Assembly: GCA_026874595.1 (NCBI GenBank)
Contig: CM049320.1
Span: 52,665,070 to 52,729,069 of the forward strand
DNA from: Sipunculus nudus
Taxonomy: Eukaryota; Annelida; Sipuncula; Golfingiida; Sipunculidae
Length of the DNA: 64,000 nt
Direction: 5' to 3'
The translations under genes were made by a program, and so were the position numbers. Under the pieces are notes generated by a model. The model did no database searches, had not been told where the DNA came from, and saw nothing but the letters and a program-made list of their open reading frames with translations. Position 1 is the stretch's first letter, and the number at the start of each line of letters is the position of its first letter. This document shows positions 1 through 12,164 of this stretch, in pieces.

Positions 1-1140
1 ACACTGACTGTACCATCCATGATAGAATATATCACAATCACAAATCACCAGAAGACTTATCTTGTATGCACAGACGTTGAGGTCTCTGTATTATGCAACG
101 AGAAGTGAGACACGTTTCACATTAAATTCAAACCGCCGGTCAATTGTCCACAACGTTGCGTTCACTTAAATGCATATCATAGCATTATAGGCATGCAGTA
201 TAGCAGACGGTTTTACTATTTGTTTACATGTTCATTGTTATAACTGTAGTCCGTTTGGATTCTTGCACATATAGATACTGTATGAGTCACATGGACGAAC
301 TACTTGGCTACAGTCTCATTGCATCGGTCACTTTATCACTGAGCCAAGAGTTTCCAAACTATTGTTGGTGCAGTTGCGTTAGGACGTTTCAACACACAAA
401 CTGGTATACTCCTTTTGCCCACAATAACACAGAGACCAAGACTATATTCCATAAGTTCCATCGTTCTTTTGTAATATGGACTAACACGTTGAATAGACGT
501 TGAATCGTTGTACAATAGCACACATATGTTCCTTATAATGGCTGGCATACTATGGTGTCTCGTTGATAACAAATTCCAGTTGGAACGTAAGACGTTGAAT
601 GGAACAGTGAACAAGGAACACGTTTGGAAACTAGTGGACACAAAATGAAGTAAGAAATATCTAAGGTGGAGGAAATACAGATGAAATACAATGTACTAGT
701 GCATACATAAACCGTTACATCCTCAACTAAGTGCAAGATAATCCATTCATCATGACTGTTATAAATAGATGTATAGAGGCAAATACTGTTCCTTTACTCA
801 GACAGTTAACCAGTACACAGAGAATGTAATGAAACCTGCATATATTAAGACTTTTGACATACATTCTGTGAAAAAAAGATATTGCTATATTGTGGTAATA
901 TATGCTACAAACCTTTACTGTGGATTTTTCAGTTCATTAATAGGCTACAATAATGTCCAAATGACCTACCTCTGTGTGGGCTCTACCTAAGGGTACACAA
1001 GGTATAAAGGAGCTCTGGTCAAACAGCCAGGCTGCTTTGATCTTAAAACAGGAAGTGACATAACTGTCACATGATTATAGTCTCTGTACACAGTGACCTC
1101 TGGTCATTACCCTGTGTGATATGAACCATGGCATAAAAAA

Positions 1141-1207
1141 CATAGGTAGCTCAACAGGGAGCACGCCACACCTGAAACCCAAAGGTCCCTGGTTCAAACC
1201 CAAATGA
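1141..1207 (+). other. tRNA-like segment (SINE head or tRNA pseudogene)
   Basis: An A-box-like TAGCTCAACAGGG (1147-1159) is followed about 32 bases later by GGTTCAAACC (1191-1200), which matches a T-arm/B-box. The spacing fits an internal RNA polymerase III promoter. The acceptor stem does not pair convincingly, so this is not an intact tRNA gene. The sequence recurs in the right copy of the large repeat. Confidence 0.45.
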
Positions 1208-2581
1208 CATATATTCTTTTGTTTCTAATTGTCTTATTGTAAACAATAAATATGTATGTTCTTGTTACAAAGTAATTATGTGCATTTACATCGCCATTCC
1301 ACTAGACATATGTATAAATCTTAGGGCACTTCACAGAGAATTATATTTCATGTTCAAATGAAAATCCGTGGTTTTGATTTATGTTCAGATAATAATAGAT
1401 ACTTATTACTACGCCTGACCTATTTGTATTTTATATCAGTATATATGTTGACAAGCATGTGAGCTTCCCCTCAAGAAAACTACGGCGAATACTTGGCACT
1501 TGAATGCCAACCATCGCTAACACATTATCCCGGCGACTATACTTTAACCTTTTCCAACTATGATAACCACAGGTAAATGGTGAACCTAACGTTTCCACCG
1601 AAGATATCTTTAAATGAAATAGAACTGCATTAGATCATTATGGTAATGCAAACCGTATACCCGATTTCCTTTAAATCAGAATAGCTGAGATTTGGTGGGA
1701 GAGTTAACAGACCCTGCTATATTAAAAAAATCCTTGGTGTTTCTAATTGTTTACTCGCCGAAATATCTTCAATGCGAAAGCTTTATAACTATCTTAGCAT
1801 TAAGCTGCATCTTTTCTAATGAGATCTGTTCAACATTTAACCTGTACCTGCTTCACCATCATAGGAGCAGTAAAAGGAATTCCCTGTAAATCCGGGACAA
1901 TATCCCACATGTTAATCAAACAAATGCAGTGTTCATCCTTGCCCTCTTTTCTTTTCAACTATATATTCAATTTTAAAATTAGCACGTATTAGAATATATG
2001 TGGGAATAGTAATCAAAAACAGTCCTTGGTGTCCATTTCAAAGAGTGTTTATGTATATGAAACATATTATAGCAAAAACATTCAAACGATATTGAGTCTT
2101 TCTGAAATAAATGAAATGATACCTTTCCAGAAGGTAATATTTCTGAGATAAACGATATGCAAGTGAAACTGTCTAACTTTATGCACCAATTTGAAACCCA
2201 CGGTTCTATAAGTTAGATAGTATATAACATTTAAACACATAGTAATATTTATGAGGCAAGTGAGATATGTTGTTATTGTTTCCTGGTAGTTTACGTAACA
2301 TTTTTGTTAAACTTAACTAAGCATATTCTATTAATGCCATACCACACAGCTAACTTAAAAAAAAAAAAACTAAAAGGCAGTTAAGTACACCTCATCCTCT
2401 AACGACATATCCATATTGCGTTTAATTAAATGCTGGAAAAAAATGGCCAGTGCAAATATGTTAAACGTTCCAAGGTCCTTGGCCCACATTAAGTTATTTT
2501 GTGTTTATAAGTTGTCTTAATACAAGGTAATAATTGTAAAATAAAGAATATCAATAAATTAACTGACATATAGTGGATTGA

Positions 2582-2588
2582 ATATATA

Positions 2589-2624
<36 letters not shown>
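2582..2624. repeat. (TA)n microsatellite
   Basis: A nearly pure TA dinucleotide run. The equivalent run in the right repeat copy (12115-12161) is slightly longer, as expected from slippage after duplication. Confidence 0.95.
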
Positions 2625-2626
<2 letters not shown>

Positions 2627-3183
2627 TTTACCCCTCAAGCGACCAAGCTATATTAGTGACTGAAATGGCCTAGTGGGGAATTGTGTACGAATTGTGTACG
2701 AATACAATTTCATATTTAGATTATCATTCCTTTTTTCTCCTGAAAACATAATTTTCTTGACATTCGTAGCAGTTATAAAAGCATTCATGTATTCCGATTA
2801 TTATTTTTGTAACCCCCCAAAAATATGTATTGTCGAAGGACCGGCTATTACGGCTATTTACATATTATAAGAAATGTAACATGTTCAATGTATGAGAAAA
2901 GAAATGTTTATGAATTTAAGCTGTCTTAAAGTCATCGAGAACCAAGAAGGACACGGCACAAATTGTATCTGGAAGCGATAAAATATTCTAATGCAATATC
3001 CAGATGGTCCTGAACAAATCTCTAAGAAAAGTTAAAATTAGCTCATGATGAGCTATATTCTGCAAGCAACTTTAAAAACTTGAATTTAGCACCCAGGAGG
3101 TCAGGTGGACACAATAGGTTTGCACCAGGCCTAAAAACTGCCAACATAGCATCTTTGGAGGTTCTTTGCAAATCGCCTTGAAA

Positions 3184-4290
3184 CTCTTCCCTGGTCTCCC
3201 AGTTCGCAAATTGCTAGCAATTTGCCAATACCCCCGGCCATTTTTTTTCGGGTAAATCCGTAAATTGATAGCAAATTGCTACTTTGACACCCAGGCCCCC
3301 TCTTTCCCTGGTCTCTCCGGGTACCCACTGCCAATTTTTTTTTTCTGGTAAATCCGCAGAATGCTAGCAAATTGCTACTTTGACTGCCACACCCTTTCTG
3401 TCCTGGGCGCCCAGGTCGCAAATTGCTAGCAATTAGCGGATACTCCCCGGCCAATTTTTTTTTGGTGGTAAATCCGCAAATTGCTAGCAAACTGATACTT
3501 TGACAGCCAGTCCCCCTCTCTCCTGGTCTCCCAGGTTGCAAATTCCTAGCAATTTGCGGATACCACCCGGCCAATTTTTTTTTCTGGTAAAATCCGCAAA
3601 TTGCGAGCAAATTGCTACTTTGACAGCCAGGCCCACTCTTCCCTGGTCTCCCAGTTCGCAAATTGCTAGCAATTTGTCGTTACCCCCCGGCCATTTTTTT
3701 TTTCGGGTAAATCCGCAAATTGCTAGCAAATTGCTACTTTGACACCCAGGCCCCCTCTTTCCCTGGTCTCTCCGGGTACCCACTGCCAATTTTTTTTTCT
3801 GGTAAATCCGCAGAATGCTAGCAAATTGCTACTTTGACTGCCACACCCTTTCTGTCCTGGGCGCCCAGGTCGCAAATTGCTAGCAATTAGCGGATACTCC
3901 CCGGCCAATTTTTTTTTGGTGGTAAATCCGCAAATTGCTAGCAAACTGATACTTTGACAGCCAGTCCCCCTCTCTCCTGGTCTCCCAGGTTGCAAATTCC
4001 TAGCAATTTGCGGATACCACCCGGCCAATTTTTTTTTCTGGTAAAATCCGCAAATTGCGAGCAAATTGCTACTTTGACAGCCAGGCCCACTCTTCCCTGG
4101 TCTCCCAGTTCGCAAATTGCTAGCAATTTGTCGATACCCCCCGGCCATTTTTTTTTTCGGGTAAATCCGCAAATTGCTCGCAAATTGCTACTTTGACACC
4201 CAGGCCCCCTCTCTCCTGGGCGCCAAGGTCGCAAATTGCTAGCAATCTGCTGGCACCTCCCGCCATTTTTTTCTCAGGGAAACGTCTCCG
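3184..4290. repeat. Satellite array: ~113-bp monomers in a 454-bp higher-order repeat
   Basis: About ten monomers occur in tandem. Each has a T-run after a GGCCA block, a GGTAAATCCGC segment, a CTACTTTGAC segment, a pyrimidine-rich CTCTCCTGG part and a core built on GCAAATTGCTAGCAATTTGC. That 20-bp core is a perfect palindrome at 3206-3225. Monomers four apart are almost identical (3500 vs 3954, 3657 vs 4111: offset 454), while neighbours differ; every fourth monomer has lost the palindrome (around 3320 and 3775). This is higher-order repeat structure, amplified more recently than the monomers diverged. Open frames through it on both strands result from the periodicity. It begins exactly where the left 3.18-kb repeat ends. 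Confidence 0.95.
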
Positions 4291-5023
4291 CGACAATCCA
4301 AAAAAAAATCCCATAAGCTTAAGTACGGGGCATACAGGAAAACCGACAGTTCCCCGCCCCCCTCTGATAGCTTCACAATTTACCTGTAACAACATGTTTA
4401 TATTAAAAATATCGAATGCGGAAGATTTAAATGTCAAATAGTGATGTCATCCTGCAGGATTATCACCTCCGTTTTTAAGCGAGTTGGAGATATCTCATTT
4501 TCTTTGAGAATTGTAATGAAACATCAAAATCATGAAAGCTTATGATTTGTCATTTTATGCATGTGGCACTTGCAATAGGAAATTAAAACAGCCTTAGGCT
4601 CAATTAAGGAAAGGATTTGAAAATCTTGAAATAAACTGTATATTTTATATAAGTAGCTTACTGACGAAGTCCGTAAGTTAGATTATAAATCAGTGACATT
4701 CCAATCAATACATGGAATAAATATTTGGTTAACGGTTGTTAAGTACTGATGTCTTCTGAATGCTCGCTGTAATTTTAAACTCTTCTCATTGAAATTTGCT
4801 CGTTTGCTTCCTGTGATATCTCGTTCCATAAATTCTAAGCCCACTAAGGTCAGTGTGGTTTCGGTGCTGTTCAGTTTATACACAAGGTGTGGAAATTAGT
4901 TTATCACCTGTTAAGTCTGAAATCGAAATTTAAATGAGCTTATAATCATTCGTACATAGGTGGAACATGTTTGCGGGTCAGATTAACATAAAAAATAGGC
5001 TCATATCGGTCGACCAATATTGA

Positions 5024-5090
<67 letters not shown>

Positions 5091-5621
5091 GTGAATCTCT
5101 AGAACAGGCAATTATCTGAGTGCTTTCCATCAAACTACATGACAATGTCTCAAAACGTTTTGTTTAATAATTTTTAATAAATATTTTAAATTTCAGTTTA
5201 AGGCTAGATAAACAAATGATACGGGGAAAGCAAAAAAAAAAAAAAAAAAAAATGAGATATTGTTACGTGGTTTAATATTAGTCCTTTATAAATTGGGATA
5301 TTGTTATTCTGGGCTTAAAATAGTGCATCTTTAAATATTTTTATAAAATGTAACAAAATAGTGTAAAAATGAACGAAAACGCAAATTAAGTATACAATCA
5401 GAAAGAACACTGTGTCAGGTTTAAAGTGATGTATAATTTATGAAGTCGTATATGCATTTAAACCATTTTGGATTGATTTTAGGTATAGGGGTTTTAGACA
5501 ATAACAGGGTATTGATTCATGAGACGCGTGTCTGGGTGAAAATCTATTTTAGGTGATGTATCTCAAAAGGTTATTTGCTTAATGTCTGCTTGGAGCATGT
5601 TGCTTTGTTTTTTTTTTTTGC
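4291..5621. other. Non-coding AT-rich spacer
   Basis: No coding similarity was recognised. It holds a (TA)n array (5028-5087), a 20-base A run near 5231, and other A/T runs. It separates the satellite from the truncated 3-prime end of the BEL element. Confidence 0.6.
5028..5087. repeat. (TA)n microsatellite
   Basis: An uninterrupted TA dinucleotide run of about 60 bases. Confidence 0.96.
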
Positions 5622-6951
5622 CGTAGATAAGCTTCAGAGGCATAGCCAATTGTACTGGCATCTGAGAACACGTGAAGCTGCCTAGAGGCAATAGGTCCAA
5701 AAACGTCTGGTATTAAACATCTGGTAATAGTCATTTTCCCCAGAGACGTTAGTTCTCCTAACCATCTTTGCCTGCGTACTTGGTATTGCTCTTGTATCTT
5801 GTCATCTCAACCTAAGTTTTGTTCGTTATATAGTTCTTGAAGGAGTTTCTTTGCTGGTAAGATGAAAGGTGCAATAAAGCCCAGCATATCAAAGACAGAA
5901 GACCCAATGGACAAAATCCCCCTTCTTGTTGCTGATTTAGAATTGAGGATAAACGAGAAACCGAACTGATCTGTGGATATGCACCACTGAATGCATAAAG
6001 TGCGTTCGACTGGCAATTCGTCACGGTCAAGGTCGATAGCTTGTATCTCCTTAGCCCTGTCTGCTGGAAGAATAAATTCAAGAACGCTTCGACTGTTTCT
6101 AACGAATTTGGTTAGGTTAAACCCACCTGCTTTGCACCCAGAACGCAAGTCCTGTATTAACGTAATAGCCTCTTGTTCCGTAGCTACAGACTTGAGGCAG
6201 TCATCATCATAGAAATTTCGGGTGATTGTTTGAGCAACTGATGGTTTCAGACTAAAGTCCTCAGTGATTTTTCTCAGTGCATAATTGAATATGCAGGGGG
6301 ATATATACGGCCCCAAACAGGTGAAGAGTCATTTGATATTCATGGAGATCCTTACTTAGGTCGCCATCAGGCCACCACAGAAAGCGTAAGAAATTGCACT
6401 GGCTATGGGGAATGTACACTTGGTGGAACATAGCTTCGACATCTCCAATGAATCTGTTCCTCTCTGAATCTGGTTAAGACTCCGATGAGAGAATTGGTCA
6501 GATCAGGACCTTGAAGTAGCTGATCGTTTAGGGATGTTCCATCAAACGTTGCACTGCAGTCTTAGACCACGCGTATCTTGTTATGTTTTTAGGGTGGTAT
6601 AACCCATATTATGGGAGGTACCAAACCTTCCCTGTATCTGTTTCCACACATTCATTTGGGACTTTTCGAGCATAACCTTGCTTAAGTAGGTTGTTGATAA
6701 ACGCCACATAGTCTTCTCGGTACTTGTCATTTCGGAGCATTTTCCTATTCTGCCATTGTGCACGTTTGATAGCTTGCTCATTATTGCCAGGCATGATGAC
6801 ATTCACGTTGCGAAACGGTAGGGGTACTTCATAGTGGCCATCTGACATATGAATATCTTGATCAGCTTTAGCCAAAAAAATGAATGTCATCTTGTGAGAG
6901 GCCTCGTTCACCTGGCTGTTTTGTTGGTTTCTCATTGAAACCAAGTTCAAG
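5622..6951 (-). pseudogene. BEL/Pao reverse transcriptase with start of RNase H
   Basis: The N-terminal RT part is at 6950-6609 (NVIMPGNNEQAIKRAQW). A shifted frame at about 6550-6330 shows motif A ([15 protein letters not shown]) and FLRFLWWPDGDLSKDLHEYQ. The catalytic motif reads FYDDDCLKS at about 6215-6190, with the Asp triplet at 6201-6209. An A17-like segment (ILSIGSSVFDMLGFIAPF) follows, then QLHVFSDASTIGYASEAYL near 5680-5625, the beginning of the RNase H-like region. Stops and frame changes interrupt it at about 6610, 6320 and 5807. Similarity ends at 5622, so most of RNase H and all of integrase are missing. Confidence 0.85.
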
Positions 6952-7639
6952 TTATCTCAAAACTACAGTAGGAGAAATGAGCTCCTTTTTATGCTCGACT
7001 TCCTTCACAAGGATTCGACTACAAGTGACAGTCTCTGCATTAGATTGTATACGTATTGGGCCGTTCACAGTCCAACCATGACGTAATTTTGCAGCAAATG
7101 GCCCATCGCCTTGAGTAGGTATTACCTGTATTGGTTCAAGGGCAGCTGGACAATTGTCACCCACGAATAGGCCTATGTCCATATTTGGTATATATGTCTT
7201 TGGAACCACGTCGTTCAGGTGTGGCCACTTACCAAGGACTTCGGGGCGCGGAATGTTCTGATGGTCAACAGGTATATCTGTTCTCTGATAGGTCTTCGGT
7301 AGTTGTACTGGGTTCCCACCTGACCAATCAGAGACAAATAGATCATTGATTTCACTCGTCTTAACGCAAGAATGCCCGTGCATTATGCGTAATTGTAGTG
7401 TGACTTCATTACCACTGGCACCTAGTTTCGACTTTAGTTCTTCTGTAAAGAAACACCCACTACTTCCGTTATCACATAAGTTGATACATCCCGTAGTATT
7501 GTAGTATTCTGGAGTCAGCATCCGTAGCATTACAAGTGCTCTGTAACACGTTAGAACTTGTAATGTTATTATTATCTTCAATAGCTTGAACTGTGTTTTT
7601 GCTACAGTTTTGTAGCTATGAAAGCTTCATCATGTTGGA
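6952..7639 (-). pseudogene. BEL/Pao aspartic protease (DUF1758-like) region
   Basis: The segment 7581-6952 is open for 209 codons, the longest open stretch of the element. The active-site region reads LCDNGSSGCFFTEEL (about 7470-7425), corresponding to the LLDSGS-type motif of BEL proteases; the usual Asp-Ser-Gly is Asp-Asn-Gly here, which may inactivate it. Further along, IGLFVGDNCPAALEP and the run to HGWTVNGPI match the conserved end of this domain. In BEL elements this enzyme cleaves the Gag-Pol polyprotein. The junctions to gag and to RT are frameshifted. Confidence 0.82.
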
Positions 7640-9550
7640 TGTCTCTTTCCACACTATTTACATGTGTGTTTACGTGAACACTCGTTGGATATATGATTTA
7701 GCCCATAGCACCCAAAACAAGCACGCTTGGCTTTCAAGAAATTTCGCCTCTCTATGAGATCCTTTTTTCAAGAATTCATCACACTCATCAAGATCATGTT
7801 CTTTCTGGCATAAGATACAGGGCACTTTATGTTTCTTGACATCTTTATGCTTTACCGTAGTTTGATCTTGTTTCATACTACCACTGGTGTTCACATACGT
7901 AGCAAAACTTGAGCTTTTCTGTTTGTGAGATAATTGTTTATAACTGGAGAATGTCCTGCCTGTGGACTTAAATTGTAGATCACTCTTTCTCAATGCTTCT
8001 CTGCTATAGAATGGATCACTAGCAGCTTCAGCTGACCAAAACTGACCAGGTCTGTGATTGTAGTAACTCTTGCACTTTCACGTTTGACATTTATTGATTT
8101 GTCACACCACTTGTTCTGCAAGTATGTTGGAAGTTAACACACAATAGCCTGAATGTTAGGAGCATGATTAAGCCCTTCCATGTGAGGCATTGTCTTTGAT
8201 GCGTTAAGGCATTTAACCAAGAAATGCGCCAAATGCCTCGGCGAGAGACAATCATCATACTTTATTTGAGGCCATTTCAATAACTTATTGACATGCGCCA
8301 TGAAGATTTTGTAGGGGGTCACCATATTCTTTATAGAGTAATGTCTTGGCTGTGAGGTAACCATACTTGGTCCCATATACAAGCAACCACCTATTAGGGA
8401 TTTAGGATCGTCTTGAAGGTGTTGATCCAGATAGTACAATCTGCCGGCATCGTTGGACGCACGCGAGGCTATTATGGTATCAAAGGCCATGATGAATGCG
8501 TTATACTCCATGACGTCACCCTTGAACTTTAGGACTTCCATTTTGGGTTATGTAGAAGCAGTGGCAAGCTGCTGACAAACGCCTACCATCTGTTGACTCT
8601 AGTATTGGCTTGAGCTGATAGCTTTCTGCCTAACTGAATCACTTAGGAGCGGTTTGGGAGTAAATATATCAGGAGCAAGATCAACTGCTGTTGTTCTATG
8701 TCCAATCGGAGACCTAGTGTCAATGCCTTCACTATGAGATGCTGAATTAACATGGGGCGATACAGATGGCGGCACATGCATATTCCTAGGAGTCACAGTA
8801 TTTTCAGTATTTGCTTGCGCTGCTGAGGGCTCTATGTATTTTTTTCAGAGTATAACTTTTAAGTGGCAGGGTGGTTTGATGTGTGTCTATCAGTTCTGCC
8901 TCAGCAAAAACATGTTCTCTAGCTTGAGTTTTAGCTATTTCAATATCTAAATTAAGCTGTCTAGTTTTCGCTTCCAGCGCATGGCGTTCTGCAAGAGTAT
9001 TACGATCTACCATTAAGGCTGCTAACTTTGCCTTCTCTCTAGCACGAGCAGACGCAGCTGAAGACCTAGAACCAGTAGTGGACCTATGTGACTGATTGGA
9101 CACAACCGCAGAACCCTCTATTTGTTCAGACATTTCATGATCAGCTTGGCTTATCCACTTTCTCGCAGAGTCCTGAAATTGTAAAACCTGACGCTTCTTT
9201 TTCATCGAAACGCCTACTTTCAGAGTCTTGTACGTCTACAGAGGTTAACACATCGAAATGGGCTATGTAACACTGTTGATTACTAAGAAACATTTCATTC
9301 AAGCTATCAATGCCCGATTTCACTAGATGCAAATTATTTACATCGGACATAAGTTTTTAGAGTTCATTTCGCTTTTCTGTGACTGCTGCTAAAGCAGCTA
9401 TTTGTCTATTTTTTTAATATACGTTGCATTTCTGCCGGACCCTTACCTAGTTGTTGTTCGGGAAGAGTCACGATCTGTAGTAGATAGTCCAGGTTGAATC
9501 ATATCAGGAGAACTGCAAACGTTGTCATGAACACTGACTGTACCATCCAT
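7640..9550 (-). pseudogene. BEL/Pao gag (broken)
   Basis: A start codon at 9550 opens a 35-codon segment beginning MDGTVSVHDN that stops at 9443. Coding resumes in other frames: a helical, Lys/Glu-rich part (about 9420-8800), then a DUF1759-like capsid region (8541-8134) with FKGDVMEYNAFIMAFDTII and RLYYLDQHL, typical of BEL Gag. The end carries two zinc knuckles: CILCQKEHDLDEC (C-x2-C-x3-H-x4-C, about 7820-7780) and CFGCYGLNHISNEC (C-x2-C-x4-H-x4-C, about 7715-7675), the second only in a shifted frame. Gag would package element RNA into cytoplasmic particles. At least four frame breaks make it non-functional. Confidence 0.82.
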
Positions 9551-10670
9551 GATAGAATATATCACAATCACAAATCACCAGAAGACTTATCTTGTATGCA
9601 CAGACGTTGAGGTCTCTGTATTATGCAACGAGAAGTGAGACACGTTTCACATTAAATTCAAACCGCCGGTCAATTGTCCACAACGTTGCGTTCACTTAAA
9701 TGCATATCATAGCATTATAGGCATGCAGTATAGCAGACGGTTTTACTATTTGTTTACATGTTCATTGTTATAACTGTAGTCCGTTTGGATTCTTGCACAT
9801 ATAGATACTGTATGAGTCACATGGACGAACTACTTGGCTACAGTCTCATTGCATCTGTCACTTTATCACTGAGCCAAGAGTTTCCAAACTATTGTTGGTG
9901 CAGTTGCGTTAGGACGTTTCAACACACAAACTGGTATACTCCTTTTGCCCACAATAACACAGAGACCAAGACTATATTCCATAAGTTCCATCGTTCTTTT
10001 GTAATATGGACTAACACGTTGAATAGACGTTGAATCGTTGTACAATAGCACACATATGTTCCTTATAATGGCTGGCATACTATGGTGTCTCGTTGATAAC
10101 AAATTCCAGTTGGAACGTAAGACGTTGAATGGAACAGTGAACAAGGAACACGTTTGGAAACTAGTGGACACAAAATGAAGTAAGAAATATCTAAGGTGGA
10201 GGAAATACAGATGAAATACAATGTACTAGTGCATACATAAACCGTTACATCCTCATCTAAGTGCAAGATAATCCATTCATCATGACTGTTATAAATAGAT
10301 GTATAGAGGCAAATACTGTTCCTTTACTCAGACAGTTAACCAGTACACAGAGAATGTAATGAAACCTGCATATATTAAGACTTTTGACATACATTCTGTG
10401 AAAAAAAGATATTGCTATATTGTGGTAATATATGCTACAAACCTTTACTGTGGATTTTTCAGTTCATTAATAGGCTACAATAATGTCCAAATGACCTACC
10501 TCTGTGTGGGCTCTACCTAAGGGTACACAAGGTATAAAGGAGCTCTGGTCAAACAGCCAGGCTGCTTTGATCTTAAAACAGGAAGTGACATAACTGTCAC
10601 ATGATTATAGTCTCTGTACACAGTGACCTCTGGTCATTACCCTGTGTGATATGAACCATGGCATAAAAAA

Positions 10671-10737
10671 CATAGGTAGCTCAACAGGGAGCACGCCACA
10701 CCTGAAACCCAAAGGTCCCTGGTTCAAACCCAAATGA
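10671..10737 (+). other. tRNA-like segment, right copy
   Basis: Duplicate of the A-box/B-box-like segment at 1141-1207, with GGTTCAAACC at 10721-10730. Confidence 0.45.
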
Positions 10738-12114
10738 CATATATTCTTTTGTTTCTAATTGTCTTATTGTAAACAATAAATATGTATGTTCTTGTTACAA
10801 AGTAATTATGTGCATTTACATCGCCATTCCACTAGACATATGTATAAATCTTAGGGCACTTCACAGAGAATTATATTTCATGTTCAAATGAAAATCCGTG
10901 GTTTTGATTTATGTTCAGATAATAATAGATACTTATTACTACGCCTGACCTATTTGTATTTTATATCAGTATATATGTTGACAAGCATGTGAGCTTCCCC
11001 TCAAGAAAACTACGGCGAATACTTGGCACTTGAATGCCAACCATCGCTAACACATTATCCCGGCGACTATACTTTAACCTTTTCCAACTATGATAACCAC
11101 AGGTAAATGGTGAACCTAACGTTTCCACCGAAGATATCTTTAAATGAAATAGAACTGCATTAGATCATTATGGTAATGCAAACCGTATACCCGATTTCCT
11201 TTAAATCAGAATAGCTGAGATTTGGTGGGAGAGTTAACAGACCCTGCTATATTAAAAAAATCCTTGGTGTTTCTAATTGTTTACTCGCCGAAATATCTTC
11301 AATGCGAAAGCTTTATAACTATCTTAGCATTAAGCTGCATCTTTTCTAATGAGATCTGTTCAACATTTAACCTGTACCTGCTTCACCATCATAGGAGCAG
11401 TAAAAGGAATTCCCTGTAAATCCGGGACAATATCCCACATGTTAATCAAACAAATGCAGTGTTCATCCTTGCCCTCTTTTCTTTTCAACTATATATTCAA
11501 TTTTAAAATTAGCACGTATTAGAATATATGTGGGAATAGTAATCAAAAACAGTCCTTGGTGTCCATTTCAAAGAGTGTTTATGTATATGAAACATATTAT
11601 AGCAAAAACATTCAAACGATATTGAGTCTTTCTGAAATAAATGAAATGATACCTTTCCAGAAGGTAATATTTCTGAGATAAACGATATGCAAGTGAAACT
11701 GTCTAACTTTATGCACCAATTTAAAACCCACGGTTCTATAAGTTAGATAGTATATAACATTTAAACACATAGTAATATTTATGAGGCAAGTGAGATATGT
11801 TGTTATTGTTTCCTGGTAGTTTACGTAACATTTTTGTTAAACTTAAACTAAGCATATTCTATTAATGCCATACCACACAGCTAACTTAAAAAAAAAAAAA
11901 AAACTAAAAGGCAGTTAAGTACACCTCATCCTCTAACGACATATCCATATTGCGTTTAATTAAATGCTGGAAAAAAATGGCCAGTGCAAATATGTTAAAC
12001 GTTCCAAGGTCCTTGGCCCACATTAAGTTATTTTGTGTTTATAAGTTGTCTTAATACAAGGTAATAATTGTAAAATAAAGAATATCAATAAATTAACTGA
12101 CATATAGTGGATTG

Positions 12115-12122
12115 AATATATA

Positions 12123-12161
<39 letters not shown>
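12115..12161. repeat. (TA)n microsatellite, right copy
   Basis: Counterpart of 2582-2624, slightly expanded. Confidence 0.95.

Positions 12162-12164
<3 letters not shown>

Larger units (their letters stand above)
1..3183. repeat. Left copy of a near-identical direct repeat of at least 3.18 kb
   Basis: The sequence from position 1 matches 9531-12721 almost base for base. I counted about seven substitutions plus length changes in an A run (2357 vs 11888) and a (TA)n tract, so roughly 99.7% identity. The window starts inside the repeat, so its left limit is unknown. On the right, homology stops sharply at 3183, where satellite DNA begins in this copy. Small open frames inside it have no recognisable family features and are conserved only because the duplication is young. 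A tRNA-like segment (about 1141-1207) and a (TA)n array lie within it. Confidence 0.93.
5622..9550 (-). mobile_element. Decayed BEL/Pao LTR retrotransposon (gag-pol part)
   Basis: On the minus strand a gag-like region, a DUF1758-type aspartic protease, a BEL-type reverse transcriptase, a peptidase-A17-like connection and the start of an RNase H domain follow each other in BEL/Pao order. The reading frame is broken by several frameshifts and stops, so the element is dead. Coding similarity ends near 5622 at an A-rich tract, before the RNase H domain is complete; no integrase is present. No ordinary-length LTR pair was found around it. The first codons of gag lie in the 3.18-kb direct repeat. 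Confidence 0.85.

Noticed and set aside
1-503. Small open frames inside the 3.18-kb repeat as genes
   Set aside because: Identical in both copies because the duplication is young; no domain, no codon signal, many overlapping on both strands.
1141-1207. Functional tRNA gene
   Set aside because: A-box and B-box are present but the acceptor stem does not pair and the anticodon arm is unclear.
3131-4234. Long open frames through the satellite (up to 176 codons, minus strand)
   Set aside because: They arise because a monomer without stops repeats; the frame shifts between monomers and the peptide is a tandem translation artefact.
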